From Thermotogae bacterium (GTDB lineage Bacteria; Thermotogota; Thermotogae; Petrotogales; Petrotogaceae), in the NCBI GenBank assembly GCA_022704305.1, contig JAKJGQ010000005.1, positions 1 to 51,845 on the forward strand: 51,845 nucleotides of DNA, in the 5' to 3' direction. The notes under the pieces are model-generated. The model was not told the DNA's origin and ran no database searches. It saw only the letters and a program-made list of their open reading frames with translations. Shown in pieces: positions 16,589 through 26,815 of this stretch (the first letter of the stretch is position 1; every line of letters begins with the position of its first letter). The translations under genes were made by a program, and so were the position numbers.

Positions 16589-17635
16589 CTACTTCACTTT
16601 ATTTCTGAAGTACTCAAAACCGCTGGATTCAACAGTTTTTCCGGTATTATCGATAAGATATGCTTGTACACCAAACTTGGTAAAGTACTCCAGTGCTGGA
16701 TTATCTATGCCTAGTACAAAAAGTCCGGTAGCATAGGCGTCTGCTGTCATAACCTTATCTGAAATAACCGTGCAGCTTCTGCAGTTATTTGCAGGATAGC
16801 CTGTTTTTGGGTCTATTATATGGTGATACAACGTACCGTTTTGTATGAAATATCTCTCGTAGTTTCCGGAAGTAGCAACTGCCCCACTATATATGTAAAG
16901 CGTATCAATAAGCTTTGCCGGGTCAGAGGAAAAAGGATCTCTTATGCCTATCTGCCATGGTCTGTTACCGAATTTAGGTCCTATTATTCCTATATCTCCT
17001 CCGGCATCTATAAAGCCTGTGGCTTTAGGATCAATCTCTTTTATGCGGTCTATAACCCTGTCGACAATAAAACCTTTGGAGATACCGCCAAGATCAACCG
17101 TCACACCTTCCTTGAGTAGCTTTATTTTTCTGTTTTTGCTGTCAATATCTATAAACTTGTAACTGACAAACGGGAGAACCTGTTCTATCTCATAGGAGGA
17201 TGGAACTCTTTTACTGGAGTTTACATCATCAAAGCCCCATAACATCAGAACTGGTCTTAGAGTAGGATCAAAAGAATCACCCGTGATTTTGGATACATTT
17301 ACCGCAGCCTGAAAAAGGAAAAGACTTTCTTCGTCGCATTCTATCTCCCTTTTTTCATTCAACTGGTATACTACACTTGAAGGTATATTTGAACTGTATT
17401 TGGCATAAAGTCTTTCGATTTCTTTTTCAGCAATTTTCAAAAGGCTTTTGGAAGATACTTTTCCTCCGGCTATATAGATTCTTACGTAGGTGCCCAAGGA
17501 AAATATTTCTGACTTTTCATAAGTGGGAAGTGGTTTTGAAAAAATTATGAATAATAAAAGGATTAAACTTATTCCCAGCATTGAAAAAATTAAAACAGTA
17601 CTTTTGCTTATACTACTAAAATCTTTCGCCCGCAC
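16589..17635 (-). CDS. apbE: FAD:protein FMN transferase (ApbE family)
   Basis: About 348 residues. It links FMN covalently to a Thr/Ser of extracytoplasmic redox proteins, using FAD and Mg2+. N-terminal membrane anchor about residues 15-35, so the enzyme faces outward. Motifs: DPTLRPVLMLWGFDD, VDLGGISKGFIVDRVID, GFIDAGGDIGIIG, HHIIDPKTGYPANN, and MTADAYATGLFVLG. Start: GTG 17635 is favoured because GGAGG lies nine bases before it; ATG 17644 is only one base from that site. The gene overlaps the end of amrS. No FMN-binding target protein is encoded in the window. Confidence 0.92.
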   Translation of the reverse strand: MRAKDFSSISKSTVLIFSMLGISLILLLFIIFSKPLPTYEKSEIFSLGTYVRIYIAGGKVSSKSLLKIAEKEIERLYAKYSSNIPSSVVYQLNEKREIECDEESLFLFQAAVNVSKITGDSFDPTLRPVLMLWGFDDVNSSKRVPSSYEIEQVLPFVSYKFIDIDSKNRKIKLLKEGVTVDLGGISKGFIVDRVIDRIKEIDPKATGFIDAGGDIGIIGPKFGNRPWQIGIRDPFSSDPAKLIDTLYIYSGAVATSGNYERYFIQNGTLYHHIIDPKTGYPANNCRSCTVISDKVMTADAYATGLFVLGIDNPALEYFTKFGVQAYLIDNTGKTVESSGFEYFRNKVK

Positions 17636-18606
17636 TTTTTGCATCCTCCGTATTCATCTGCATTGTACACTTTTACATCGTAGCCTTTCCTTTTTACTAT
17701 AAGTGTCTTACAGTCAGGACAGTATGTATCGCTGTACTCCCAGAAAGGTGTATTGCCTATATAGACATAATCCAGATACTCTTTAGCAGTTTGGTATACC
17801 TTTACCAAAAAATTGTAACTTTTTGGTTCAGCCTCATATTTATATCTCGGGAAGTACTGACTGATGTGCAGGGGGATATCCTTGGAAAGAGACGATAACC
17901 ATCTGAATTCCTCGGAAAGCTCGGATATATCATCGTTAAGTCCCGGAACTATAAGAGTAGTTATCTCTGTATGAACATTCATTTTGACAGAAAGCTCAAT
18001 AAAATCTAAGACTTCCTTAAGGCCGCCCTGCAAAATATTACGGTATTTCTGACTATTGAAAACCTTTAAATCTATATTTAAAGCGTCAAGATAATTTAAA
18101 AGCAGCTTTGCGGGTTCTTTATTTATATAACCGTTGGTCACCATGACGGTATAGAACCGTTCCTTTGCTTTTTTCAATTCACGGCAGCAGTCAAGAACAT
18201 ACTCATACCATACTATGGGTTCCGAATAAGTAAAGGCAACGGATCTTACACCGGTTTTCAAGATAAGCTCCCCAAGCATTTCTGGGTATATGTACTTGCC
18301 CTCGTTGCGGCAGTACTGGGATATTTCAAAGTTCTGACAGAAAGGACACTTTAAATTGCAGCCCCAGCTTCCCAGAGAAAGTATTTTACTTGTCGGGAAA
18401 AAATGATAAAGCGGTTTTTTTTCGATAGGATCTACTGCAACAGAAGATACGTTCGCATAACTTTGTGCGATAAGCTCTCCGGAAATATTTTTTCTTACGA
18501 GGCAAAAACCGGTCTGGTTTTCTGCAATTAAGCAGTTATGGGGACAAAGACTGCATTTAATACCCAAATCTTTTGTTTCAGTATAGTTAAGTGCAGAAAC
18601 CTTCAT
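17608..18606 (-). CDS. amrS: AmmeMemoRadiSam system radical SAM enzyme
   Basis: 332 residues. Radical-SAM motif CNLKCPFCQNFEIS; an N-terminal cysteine cluster CSLCPHNC...C; and a C-terminal zinc-ribbon-like pair (YCPDC and GCKKCG). This matches the AmrS family, related to pyruvate formate-lyase activases. It occurs with AMMECR1 and Memo proteins; the joint reaction is not established. Start ATG 18606 lies one base after the amrA stop. No Memo (AmrB) gene is in the window. Confidence 0.92.
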   Translation of the reverse strand: MKVSALNYTETKDLGIKCSLCPHNCLIAENQTGFCLVRKNISGELIAQSYANVSSVAVDPIEKKPLYHFFPTSKILSLGSWGCNLKCPFCQNFEISQYCRNEGKYIYPEMLGELILKTGVRSVAFTYSEPIVWYEYVLDCCRELKKAKERFYTVMVTNGYINKEPAKLLLNYLDALNIDLKVFNSQKYRNILQGGLKEVLDFIELSVKMNVHTEITTLIVPGLNDDISELSEEFRWLSSLSKDIPLHISQYFPRYKYEAEPKSYNFLVKVYQTAKEYLDYVYIGNTPFWEYSDTYCPDCKTLIVKRKGYDVKVYNADEYGGCKKCGRKILVV

Positions 18607-18607
18607 C

Positions 18608-19129
18608 TCATAGATACCTCTGGACAGTAAAACGGTATAACTCTATTTTTTCATTTCCGATAATTCCGGCTTTGAGCTTTGCAATCCTCAGCTGCTGTTC
18701 AACGGTATCAACACCTTCAAGATCCGGCAGAAGCACTCCTTTTTTCCATCCGCTTTTAACTATAACACCATATATTTTTGGATTAAGTGAGGATGCGGAA
18801 TCGATTTTTTCTAGGCAGGAAAGAATATCTACATTGACCTTTATACTGTCCAGCTCGTTTTTTGACAAAGGCGGAAACCTAGGATCCTTTGTGGCGGCTG
18901 ATATAGCATTTTCGAGTATTTCTTCGCAAAGACTCTTGTATACCGGTTCTATGGTTCCTATACATCCTCTTAGTTCGCCGCTTATGGTATGCAGTGAAAC
19001 AAAGCAAGCGGCAGTTCTTACGAACAGGTCTTCCGGAAGATCAGACGAAGGCTGTGCTTTCATTTCTGACAGCACATAAGTTTCAATAGCTTTTATTGCC
19101 CATTTTACATAAGGATGCTCTCCTATCAT
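18608..19129 (-). CDS. amrA: AmmeMemoRadiSam system protein A (AMMECR1 domain)
   Basis: 173 residues, a stand-alone AMMECR1 domain with the invariant GELRGCIGTIEP motif, then ISAATKDPRFPPLSKNEL and VKSGWKKGVLLPDL. In some bacteria it is fused behind Memo; here it is free. First gene of the minus-strand operon running to 13261 and divergent from cheX. Its function is unknown in all organisms; association with a radical-SAM enzyme suggests a modification pathway. Confidence 0.92.
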   Translation of the reverse strand: MIGEHPYVKWAIKAIETYVLSEMKAQPSSDLPEDLFVRTAACFVSLHTISGELRGCIGTIEPVYKSLCEEILENAISAATKDPRFPPLSKNELDSIKVNVDILSCLEKIDSASSLNPKIYGVIVKSGWKKGVLLPDLEGVDTVEQQLRIAKLKAGIIGNEKIELYRFTVQRYL

Positions 19130-19164
19130 GTCAATCCCTCCACAGCGAAAAGGATATTTATATA

Positions 19165-19173
19165 ATTATAGCA
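19165..19173 (-). promoter_or_regulatory. Extended -10 promoter of the amrA operon
   Basis: Minus strand reads TGCTATAAT, a TGn-extended -10 (TATAAT at 19170-19165), 36 bases from the amrA ATG. A good -35 box is lacking, as is usual with extended -10 elements. Confidence 0.55.
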
Positions 19174-19188
19174 TAAAGTCTGTCTTCC

Positions 19189-19203
19189 TTGCATGTAATG
19201 CAA
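19189..19203. promoter_or_regulatory. Inverted repeat between amrA and cheX
   Basis: Perfect TTGCAT-GTA-ATGCAA repeat, and half-site-like TTGCAA and GCATG copies follow to 19218. It lies in the divergent control region upstream of both promoters, so a shared regulator could bind. Confidence 0.4.
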
Positions 19204-19233
19204 AAGCGCATGTTGCAATATAATGATTGCTTA

Positions 19234-19262
19234 TTGATAATTAAATTCATTTATTATATAAT
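19234..19262 (+). promoter_or_regulatory. Promoter of the cheX-ATP synthase operon
   Basis: -35 TTGATA (19234-19239), 17 bases, -10 TATAAT (19257-19262). The start codon of cheX follows at 19285 with GAGGAGGTGAG between. No other promoter or terminator is evident until 26775. Confidence 0.75.
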
Positions 19263-19284
19263 TTAAATATGAGGAGGTGAGCTT

Positions 19285-19752
19285 ATGCTTGATGTTAAGA
19301 TAATCAACGCAACTATGGATGCTTTGAAAGTAGCCTTTGTAACAGCAGCAAAGACAGATTTCAAAGTTCAAAAACCGCTTATGGTAAAAGAAGTTGAAAG
19401 GATCTATGACGTTATTACGGTCATAGGTTTCAACGGGGCTATAGACGGAAATCTTGTTTATGCGGTAAAACGAGAGGGAGCCATTAGAATAGTAAACAAT
19501 ATGATGTCAGGAATGCTTGAGATCAATAGTCTTGATGAAATGGCGCTTTCAGCCATAAGCGAACTGGGTAATATGGTTTCCGGCTCAATAGCCATGAGTC
19601 TTGAAAAGATAGGCTACAGTATCAATATCACTCCTCCGTCTGTTATCACAGGAAAAGACCTTCAGGTTCTTTCGGAAGGAACTATTCTGAAGTTTCCCGG
19701 TATAATCCATGATGAAACAGAGATGGGTGTTTTCCTGGCAATGAAAACATGA
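19285..19752 (+). CDS. cheX: CheX-type CheY-P phosphatase
   Basis: 155 residues, the same length as CheX of Thermotoga maritima. CheX dephosphorylates CheY-P and resets the flagellar signal. The catalytic pair is E93-x2-N96 in ISELGNMVSGSIAMSL; the beta-sheet scaffold with GFNGAIDGNLVYAV and a C-terminal GVFLAMKT strand fits the CheC/CheX fold. It is the first gene of the ATP synthase operon: its stop codon overlaps the ATG of the next gene (ATGA). Confidence 0.88.
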   Translation: MLDVKIINATMDALKVAFVTAAKTDFKVQKPLMVKEVERIYDVITVIGFNGAIDGNLVYAVKREGAIRIVNNMMSGMLEINSLDEMALSAISELGNMVSGSIAMSLEKIGYSINITPPSVITGKDLQVLSEGTILKFPGIIHDETEMGVFLAMKT

Positions 19753-20027
19753 AAAGCTTTGATCCAAAAATTTTTATACAGTCTAACAGCGTATTAAACT
19801 TTGCTTTGATAGTGCTTTCCAACATTTTTGTCAGTTTTTTTATTGGTCAATGGATATCTTCCTTGACCAAAAGTGTTGTATGGACTATAGTATTTCTTTT
19901 TTTAGGGGTAATATCAGGTCTTTACTGCGGAATAAAAGAACTTATAAGAGAGGCTGAAAAGTATGAGGGATCTGGAAAGAAAAATGCTGGAGATGATAAA
20001 AAAGATAGCTCTTCTTTCCATGGCTGA
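19749..20027 (+). CDS. AtpZ/AtpI-like small membrane protein
   Basis: 92 residues with two hydrophobic helices (about 17-35 and 43-62) and a charged tail rich in Lys, Asp and Ser. It looks like the short F0F1-associated AtpZ/AtpQ type, found ahead of atpI in many operons and proposed to assist cation handling or rotor assembly. Starts four bases inside cheX (ATGA) and overlaps the atpI gene by 65 bases. Confidence 0.75.
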   Translation: MKSFDPKIFIQSNSVLNFALIVLSNIFVSFFIGQWISSLTKSVVWTIVFLFLGVISGLYCGIKELIREAEKYEGSGKKNAGDDKKDSSSFHG

Positions 20028-20301
20028 GTTTCTTGTTCTTGTGTTTTTCTTTAAGCTCTATTCATTTTGGGTTTTCTGGGGGAGCTTTGGAGCCATACTT
20101 GGTATAATGCTCATGGTTGAAGATATCAAGAAGATGCCTTATGTCAAATGGAAAAAAATCCCTCTGGGTTATTTAATCAGATACTTTCTTTATGGTATAA
20201 TCTTAACTGTCGGGGCTTTGGTTGATGTTCGTGCTTTAATGATTTCTTTTGTCGGCATCATGAACATGAAGATAGTTCCTTTTCTTTCATACAAACAGTA
20301 G
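19963..20301 (+). CDS. atpI: ATP synthase subunit I-like protein
   Basis: 112 residues with four hydrophobic segments (about 12-28, 31-46, 64-85, 88-105). Position directly ahead of atpB and the AtpI-like hydropathy support AtpI, which helps assemble the c ring, notably in Na+-type enzymes. ATG 19963 lies within the previous gene in another frame, after GGCTGAAAAG; ATG 19990 or 19996 are alternative starts. Sequence similarity to AtpI is weak by eye. Confidence 0.7.
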   Translation: MRDLERKMLEMIKKIALLSMAEFLVLVFFFKLYSFWVFWGSFGAILGIMLMVEDIKKMPYVKWKKIPLGYLIRYFLYGIILTVGALVDVRALMISFVGIMNMKIVPFLSYKQ

Positions 20302-20312
20302 GGGTGATTTCT

Positions 20313-21143
20313 TTGATTAACGAAAAAGTTACAAAGTACCTTATCATAGTATTTTTAAGTCTCTATATCGTTTTGGGGATAGTAAACCTTTTCGTTTTCA
20401 ACTCCGAACTTTCCGGGGTAGGTCAAAGGTGGATTGTTTCCATAAACGGAAAAACAGGATTTATGAATGAAGTCAACCCGATGACTCTTATTATGTCTTT
20501 TGCTATTATGATCGGGTTGATAATTTTTGCCAGTACAGTAAAGTTCAGACTTGTACCGGAGAAAAAGCGTCAGACAGTCTTCGAACTGCTTTTTGAATTC
20601 TATTGGGGTATAGTTGAAGATGCTGTTCCAAATCCCAAGTACAGAAAGCCTGTTTTTGTAATAGGGGTTTCTTTTTTTCTTTATGTATTGGTTTCAAATC
20701 TTTTAGGGGGAATGCCCGGAATAAGTGTTTCGCCGCTTTCCAACGGTAAGGTATCAGTAGAGATGTTTACTGATACATGGTACACTCCAACTTCCGATCT
20801 GAACGTGAATGCTGCGTATGCCATTTCTGTGCTTATCATCAGTCATGTATTTTCGGCCCATTCCAAGGGCGTATGGAAATGGTTCAAAGGTTTTTTCGAG
20901 CCTATAATTTTTCTTCTTCCGCTAAATATCATCGGAGAAATTGCAAAGCCCATATCACATTCGGTAAGGCTTTTCGGTAATATAATGGGCGGAGGAATAC
21001 TGGTACTTATAGTCAGTTATATGCTTAAGTACTTTCTTATCCCTGTTTTTCTCTGGGGATTCTTCGGATGGTTTGTCGGTCTCATACAGGCATTCGTTTT
21101 TTCTTTGTTGGCAATAGCATATATAGGTTCAGCAGTAGAATAA
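20313..21143 (+). CDS. atpB: ATP synthase F0 subunit a
   Basis: About 276 residues from TTG 20313, chosen for its spacing to AGGGGTGA; GTG 20304 overlaps that site. Six or so membrane helices, with the stator arginine in ISHSVRLFGNIMGG and the exit-channel helix FVGLIQAFVFSLLAIAYI. An inserted hydrophilic loop (residues about 140-165, TDTWYTPTSDLN) resembles that of thermotogal a subunits as I recall them. It forms the two ion half-channels next to the c ring. Confidence 0.95.
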   Translation: MINEKVTKYLIIVFLSLYIVLGIVNLFVFNSELSGVGQRWIVSINGKTGFMNEVNPMTLIMSFAIMIGLIIFASTVKFRLVPEKKRQTVFELLFEFYWGIVEDAVPNPKYRKPVFVIGVSFFLYVLVSNLLGGMPGISVSPLSNGKVSVEMFTDTWYTPTSDLNVNAAYAISVLIISHVFSAHSKGVWKWFKGFFEPIIFLLPLNIIGEIAKPISHSVRLFGNIMGGGILVLIVSYMLKYFLIPVFLWGFFGWFVGLIQAFVFSLLAIAYIGSAVE

Positions 21144-21170
21144 AAAAGACTAAGGGAGGTCAGATAAGTT

Positions 21171-21470
21171 ATGGAAAATTACAGCATTGTAGAAGCCTTG
21201 AAGATGGTTTTGACAAGCGGCAACATGCTCGCATGGGGATTATATTATATGGGTAAGTTTGTAGGAACAGGAATATGTATGGGTATAGGAGCCATCGGTC
21301 CTGGAGTCGGTGAAGGAGAGACAGGAGCTCATGCTATGGATGCTATGGCAAGACAACCTGAAATGGTCGGTTCTATAAGAATAAACATGCTTTTGGCTAT
21401 GGCCGTTGCAGAATCAACAGGTCTTTATTCATTGGTTATTTCTCTTATAATGCTTTTTGTTCTTCCTTAA
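21171..21470 (+). CDS. atpE: ATP synthase F0 subunit c, Na+-type with two carboxylates
   Basis: 99-residue helical hairpin. The outer helix carries AVAESTGLYSLVI: V79, E81, S82, T83 and Y86 correspond to V63, E65, S66, T67 and Y70, the Na+ site of Ilyobacter tartaricus. The inner helix reads AIGPGVGEGETG; E48 replaces Q32 of Ilyobacter. This E32/E65 pair is the two-carboxylate motif described for the Na+-driven rotor of Fusobacterium nucleatum. The loop ARQPE contacts the gamma/epsilon stalk. Ribosome site GGGAGG precedes ATG 21171. Confidence 0.96.
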   Translation: MENYSIVEALKMVLTSGNMLAWGLYYMGKFVGTGICMGIGAIGPGVGEGETGAHAMDAMARQPEMVGSIRINMLLAMAVAESTGLYSLVISLIMLFVLP

Positions 21471-21507
21471 AAAAGGAAGGAAATCTTCCTGAAAGGAGGA
21501 GATCACT

Positions 21508-22002
21508 TTGATAAACTTTAATTTGACATCGATTGTAAATCTAGTTGGATTTATATTTTTTGTACTTATTCTGTACAAGCTTCTTTATAAACCTTTTCTG
21601 GATGTTGTGGCCAAAAGAAAGGAAATAATTTCCAAAAGCCTTAGCGATGCTGAAAAAGCCAAGCTCGACTCCGAAAAGATAAAAGAAGATATGGAAAAAG
21701 AAATAAAAGAGCTTAAGAGTACTAAGGACGAAAAGATCCTTCAGGCTGAAGCACAAGCAAAAGCTATCATTGATGAAGCAAAGAAGCAGGCTTTGGTTGA
21801 AAAAGAAAGGATTATACTTAAAGCCGAACAGGAAGCTTCGGAGCTTAAAGAAAAGGCTGCTCTTGAAATTCAGTCTAATGTTGTAAGGCTTGCAGTTTCC
21901 ATAAGTGCAATGATTCTCAAAGAAAAAGTTGACATAAAAGCCAACGAAGAACTTGCCAGAAGAGCTATGCAGGCTTTGAACAATAAAGGGGAATCGTTAT
22001 GA
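21508..22002 (+). CDS. atpF: ATP synthase F0 subunit b
   Basis: 164 residues: N-terminal membrane helix (about 8-26, VGFIFFVLILYKLLYKPF) and a long Lys/Glu-rich coiled coil that forms the peripheral stalk. Start is TTG 21508 after a strong AAAGGAGGAGATCA site. Its stop overlaps the atpH ATG (ATGA). Confidence 0.95.
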   Translation: MINFNLTSIVNLVGFIFFVLILYKLLYKPFLDVVAKRKEIISKSLSDAEKAKLDSEKIKEDMEKEIKELKSTKDEKILQAEAQAKAIIDEAKKQALVEKERIILKAEQEASELKEKAALEIQSNVVRLAVSISAMILKEKVDIKANEELARRAMQALNNKGESL

Positions 22003-22553
22003 AGGCTTCCTATTCTTTAGCTTTCAGATATTCAAAAGCCTTTGTTGAATTTCTTTCGCAAAACAATAAGATAAATGCACTTGACAGTTATATAGAGATA
22101 TTAAAAACGCTGGATAAAAAAATTCAGGAGGATGAGGAGTTTTCGACTCTTTTCAAAAATCCCGTAATATCTCAAAAACACGTTCTGAACAAGACCCTTG
22201 AATATCTTGACAAGAGCGGTGATGAGATCCTGAGCAAATTTTTATCTCTTATTATAGAAAATAAAAGGCAGGAGCTTCTTGCCAATATAATAAGACATCT
22301 AAGAGTGCACAGTCTTAATATGAAAAGACTTGTCCGTGTAAAGCTTACAACAGCCAAAGAACTTTCAAAAGAAACCAAAGAGTTGATTTATGAAACAATA
22401 ACCAAAAAAACGGGAAGAAAGATAAGCATATCTTATACACTTGATGAATCTCTGATCGGAGGTATTCAGATGGAGTTTGACGATAAGCTTTTCGATTATT
22501 CCGTTAAAGGTTATCTTGACAGCATAATCAGAGATGTTTCCTCCCGGGGGTGA
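21999..22553 (+). CDS. atpH: ATP synthase F1 subunit delta
   Basis: 184 residues. N-terminal helical bundle (YSLAFRYSKAFVEFL), and the C-terminal block KISISYTLDESLIGGIQMEFDDKLFDYSVKGYL, split here by family as the delta/OSCP signature. It caps the alpha3beta3 head and binds subunit b. Translationally coupled to atpF. Confidence 0.95.
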   Translation: MKASYSLAFRYSKAFVEFLSQNNKINALDSYIEILKTLDKKIQEDEEFSTLFKNPVISQKHVLNKTLEYLDKSGDEILSKFLSLIIENKRQELLANIIRHLRVHSLNMKRLVRVKLTTAKELSKETKELIYETITKKTGRKISISYTLDESLIGGIQMEFDDKLFDYSVKGYLDSIIRDVSSRG

Positions 22554-22559
22554 AATACT

Positions 22560-24077
22560 TTGCAAATAAATCCTGAAGAACTTACAAAAGTCTTAAGCGA
22601 AAAGATAAAAGACTATGAAAGTGCTGAAATAAAGGAAGTAGGATGGATAATGCAGGTAGGAGACGGAATTGTCCGTGCCTACGGCATGAAAGATGTAATG
22701 TACAATGAACTGGTAGAAATAGAAACCAACGATAAATCTGTTGTATCAGGGCTTGCAATGAACCTTGAAGAAGACAACGTCGGTATTATAACTCTTGGAG
22801 ATTATAAAAAAATTGAAGAGGGTAATAAAGTAACAAGAACGGGAAGAATAATAGAAATTCCTGTTGGAAATAGTCTTTTGGGAAGAGTTGTAAATCCTCT
22901 TGGCATACCTCTTGACGGAAAAGGTCCTATAAAATCAGAGACATTTTATCCTATAGAGAGAAAAGCAACCGGAGTAGTTTCCAGAAAACCAGTCGATACA
23001 CCTTTACAGACCGGTCTGAAAATAATTGACACACTCATTCCGATAGGACGCGGCCAAAGAGAGCTTATAATAGGTGACAGACAAACAGGAAAAACTGCGA
23101 TAGCTATAGATACTATAATTAATCAGAAAGGTAAAGGTGTCTACTGTATTTATGTTGCGATAGGTCAGAAATCTTCGGTAGTCGCAAGAATCGTAGATAA
23201 GCTTGAACAGTATGGAGCCATGGACTACACCACTGTTGTGGTTGCAGGGGCCGGCGATCCGCCGTCGTTGCTTTATCTTGCTCCTTATGCAGGAGCTGCC
23301 CTTGGCGAATACTTTATGTTCAATGGAAAAGACGCTCTTGTGGTCTACGATGACCTTTCAAAACACGCTACGGCATACAGAGAAGTCTCACTTCTTCTGA
23401 AAAGGCCACCAGGAAGAGAAGCTTATCCTGGTGATGTTTTCTATCTACATTCAAGACTTCTTGAAAGAGCTGCCAGACTTAACGAAGCAAGCGGTGGAGG
23501 GTCGTTGACTGCTCTTCCTATAATAGAAACACAGGCAAACGATATTTCAGCCTACATACCTACTAACGTTATATCAATAACAGACGGTCAGATCTATCTT
23601 GAACCTTCATTATTTTATGCCGGGTTTAGACCTGCCGTAAATATAGGTCTTTCGGTTTCAAGAGTCGGCGGTGCGGCACAAACCAAAGCAATAAAGAAAG
23701 TTGCCGGAAGTCTTAAGCTTGATCTAGCGCAGTACAGAGATCTTGAATCTTTCACTCAGTTTGCTACAGATCTTGACGAAAGTACAAGAAAACAGCTGGT
23801 AAGAGGAGAAAAGCTTCAGGAACTGCTGAAACAGCTCCAATATTCTCCTATGGAGGTTCAGGAACAGGTTATAGTTCTCTACTGCGGTGTAAATGGATAT
23901 GTTGATGATATTGAAACAACTAAAATAAGCCGATTTGAAAAAGAGTTCATTCATTTCATGAAGCATAACAAAACTGCTCTGATGAATGAGATTGCCTTTA
24001 AGAAAGAACTTTCGGACAAGATGCTTGAAGAACTTAAAAAAGCTGTTGAAGAGTTCAAAAAGAGTTTTGTCTCTTAA
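22560..24077 (+). CDS. atpA: ATP synthase F1 subunit alpha
   Basis: 505 residues, full length. P-loop [13 protein letters not shown], the [18 protein letters not shown] strand, and the signature [17 protein letters not shown] with the arginine finger. Non-catalytic nucleotide-binding subunit of the F1 head. The start is TTG 22560 (MQINPEEL), preceded by GGGGGTGA; it lies six bases after atpH. Confidence 0.97.
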   Translation: MQINPEELTKVLSEKIKDYESAEIKEVGWIMQVGDGIVRAYGMKDVMYNELVEIETNDKSVVSGLAMNLEEDNVGIITLGDYKKIEEGNKVTRTGRIIEIPVGNSLLGRVVNPLGIPLDGKGPIKSETFYPIERKATGVVSRKPVDTPLQTGLKIIDTLIPIGRGQRELIIGDRQTGKTAIAIDTIINQKGKGVYCIYVAIGQKSSVVARIVDKLEQYGAMDYTTVVVAGAGDPPSLLYLAPYAGAALGEYFMFNGKDALVVYDDLSKHATAYREVSLLLKRPPGREAYPGDVFYLHSRLLERAARLNEASGGGSLTALPIIETQANDISAYIPTNVISITDGQIYLEPSLFYAGFRPAVNIGLSVSRVGGAAQTKAIKKVAGSLKLDLAQYRDLESFTQFATDLDESTRKQLVRGEKLQELLKQLQYSPMEVQEQVIVLYCGVNGYVDDIETTKISRFEKEFIHFMKHNKTALMNEIAFKKELSDKMLEELKKAVEEFKKSFVS

Positions 24078-24093
24078 TGGGCGGTGATATTTA

Positions 24094-26360
<2,267 letters not shown>

Positions 26361-26369
26361 AGGTGATTT

Positions 26370-26768
26370 ATGTTTGATGTAAAGGTGGTGACTCCCGGCG
26401 GTATAAAATCGCAGTGCCAGGCAGAGTATGTTCAGTATGAAACTGTTGAAGGCGGTATGGGAGTGCTTACAAACAGGCTTCCCATAATTGCAAAGCTGAA
26501 GGTATGCCCGGTAACCATCAGAAAGACAGATAAAACAGAAGAAAAACTTATAGTGCATGGCGGTATAGTTGACATGTCCGGAAAAGAACTTATAATACTT
26601 ACCACCAAAGCCGAACGTTTTGAAGAGATAGATACTTTGAAAACCAAGGAAATGATTGACAAGCTTGAAAAAGAAGTGACAACAGCTACACAAGACAGGG
26701 AAAAGATAAAGAACGAACTTGAAACCAACAGGATCAGGTACAAGTACGCGCAGACAGTAAAAAAATAA
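26370..26768 (+). CDS. atpC: ATP synthase F1 subunit epsilon
   Basis: 132 residues: N-terminal beta-sandwich (MFDVKVVTPGGIKSQCQAEY, GGMGVLTNRLPIIAKL) and a C-terminal two-helix hairpin that can inhibit ATP hydrolysis. Last gene of the operon, ending just before a strong terminator. Confidence 0.94.
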   Translation: MFDVKVVTPGGIKSQCQAEYVQYETVEGGMGVLTNRLPIIAKLKVCPVTIRKTDKTEEKLIVHGGIVDMSGKELIILTTKAERFEEIDTLKTKEMIDKLEKEVTTATQDREKIKNELETNRIRYKYAQTVKK

Positions 26769-26774
26769 TTGAAT

Positions 26775-26814
26775 AAAAAATCAGCAGCCTTTTCTATAAA
26801 GCTGCTGATTTTTT
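26775..26814. terminator. Bidirectional terminator between atpC and the GH15 gene
   Basis: Perfect 14-bp stem AAAAAATCAGCAGC / GCTGCTGATTTTTT with a 12-base loop; T runs on both strands. It ends the ATP synthase operon (+) and the alpha-glucan operon (-). Confidence 0.95.
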
Positions 26815-26815
26815 A

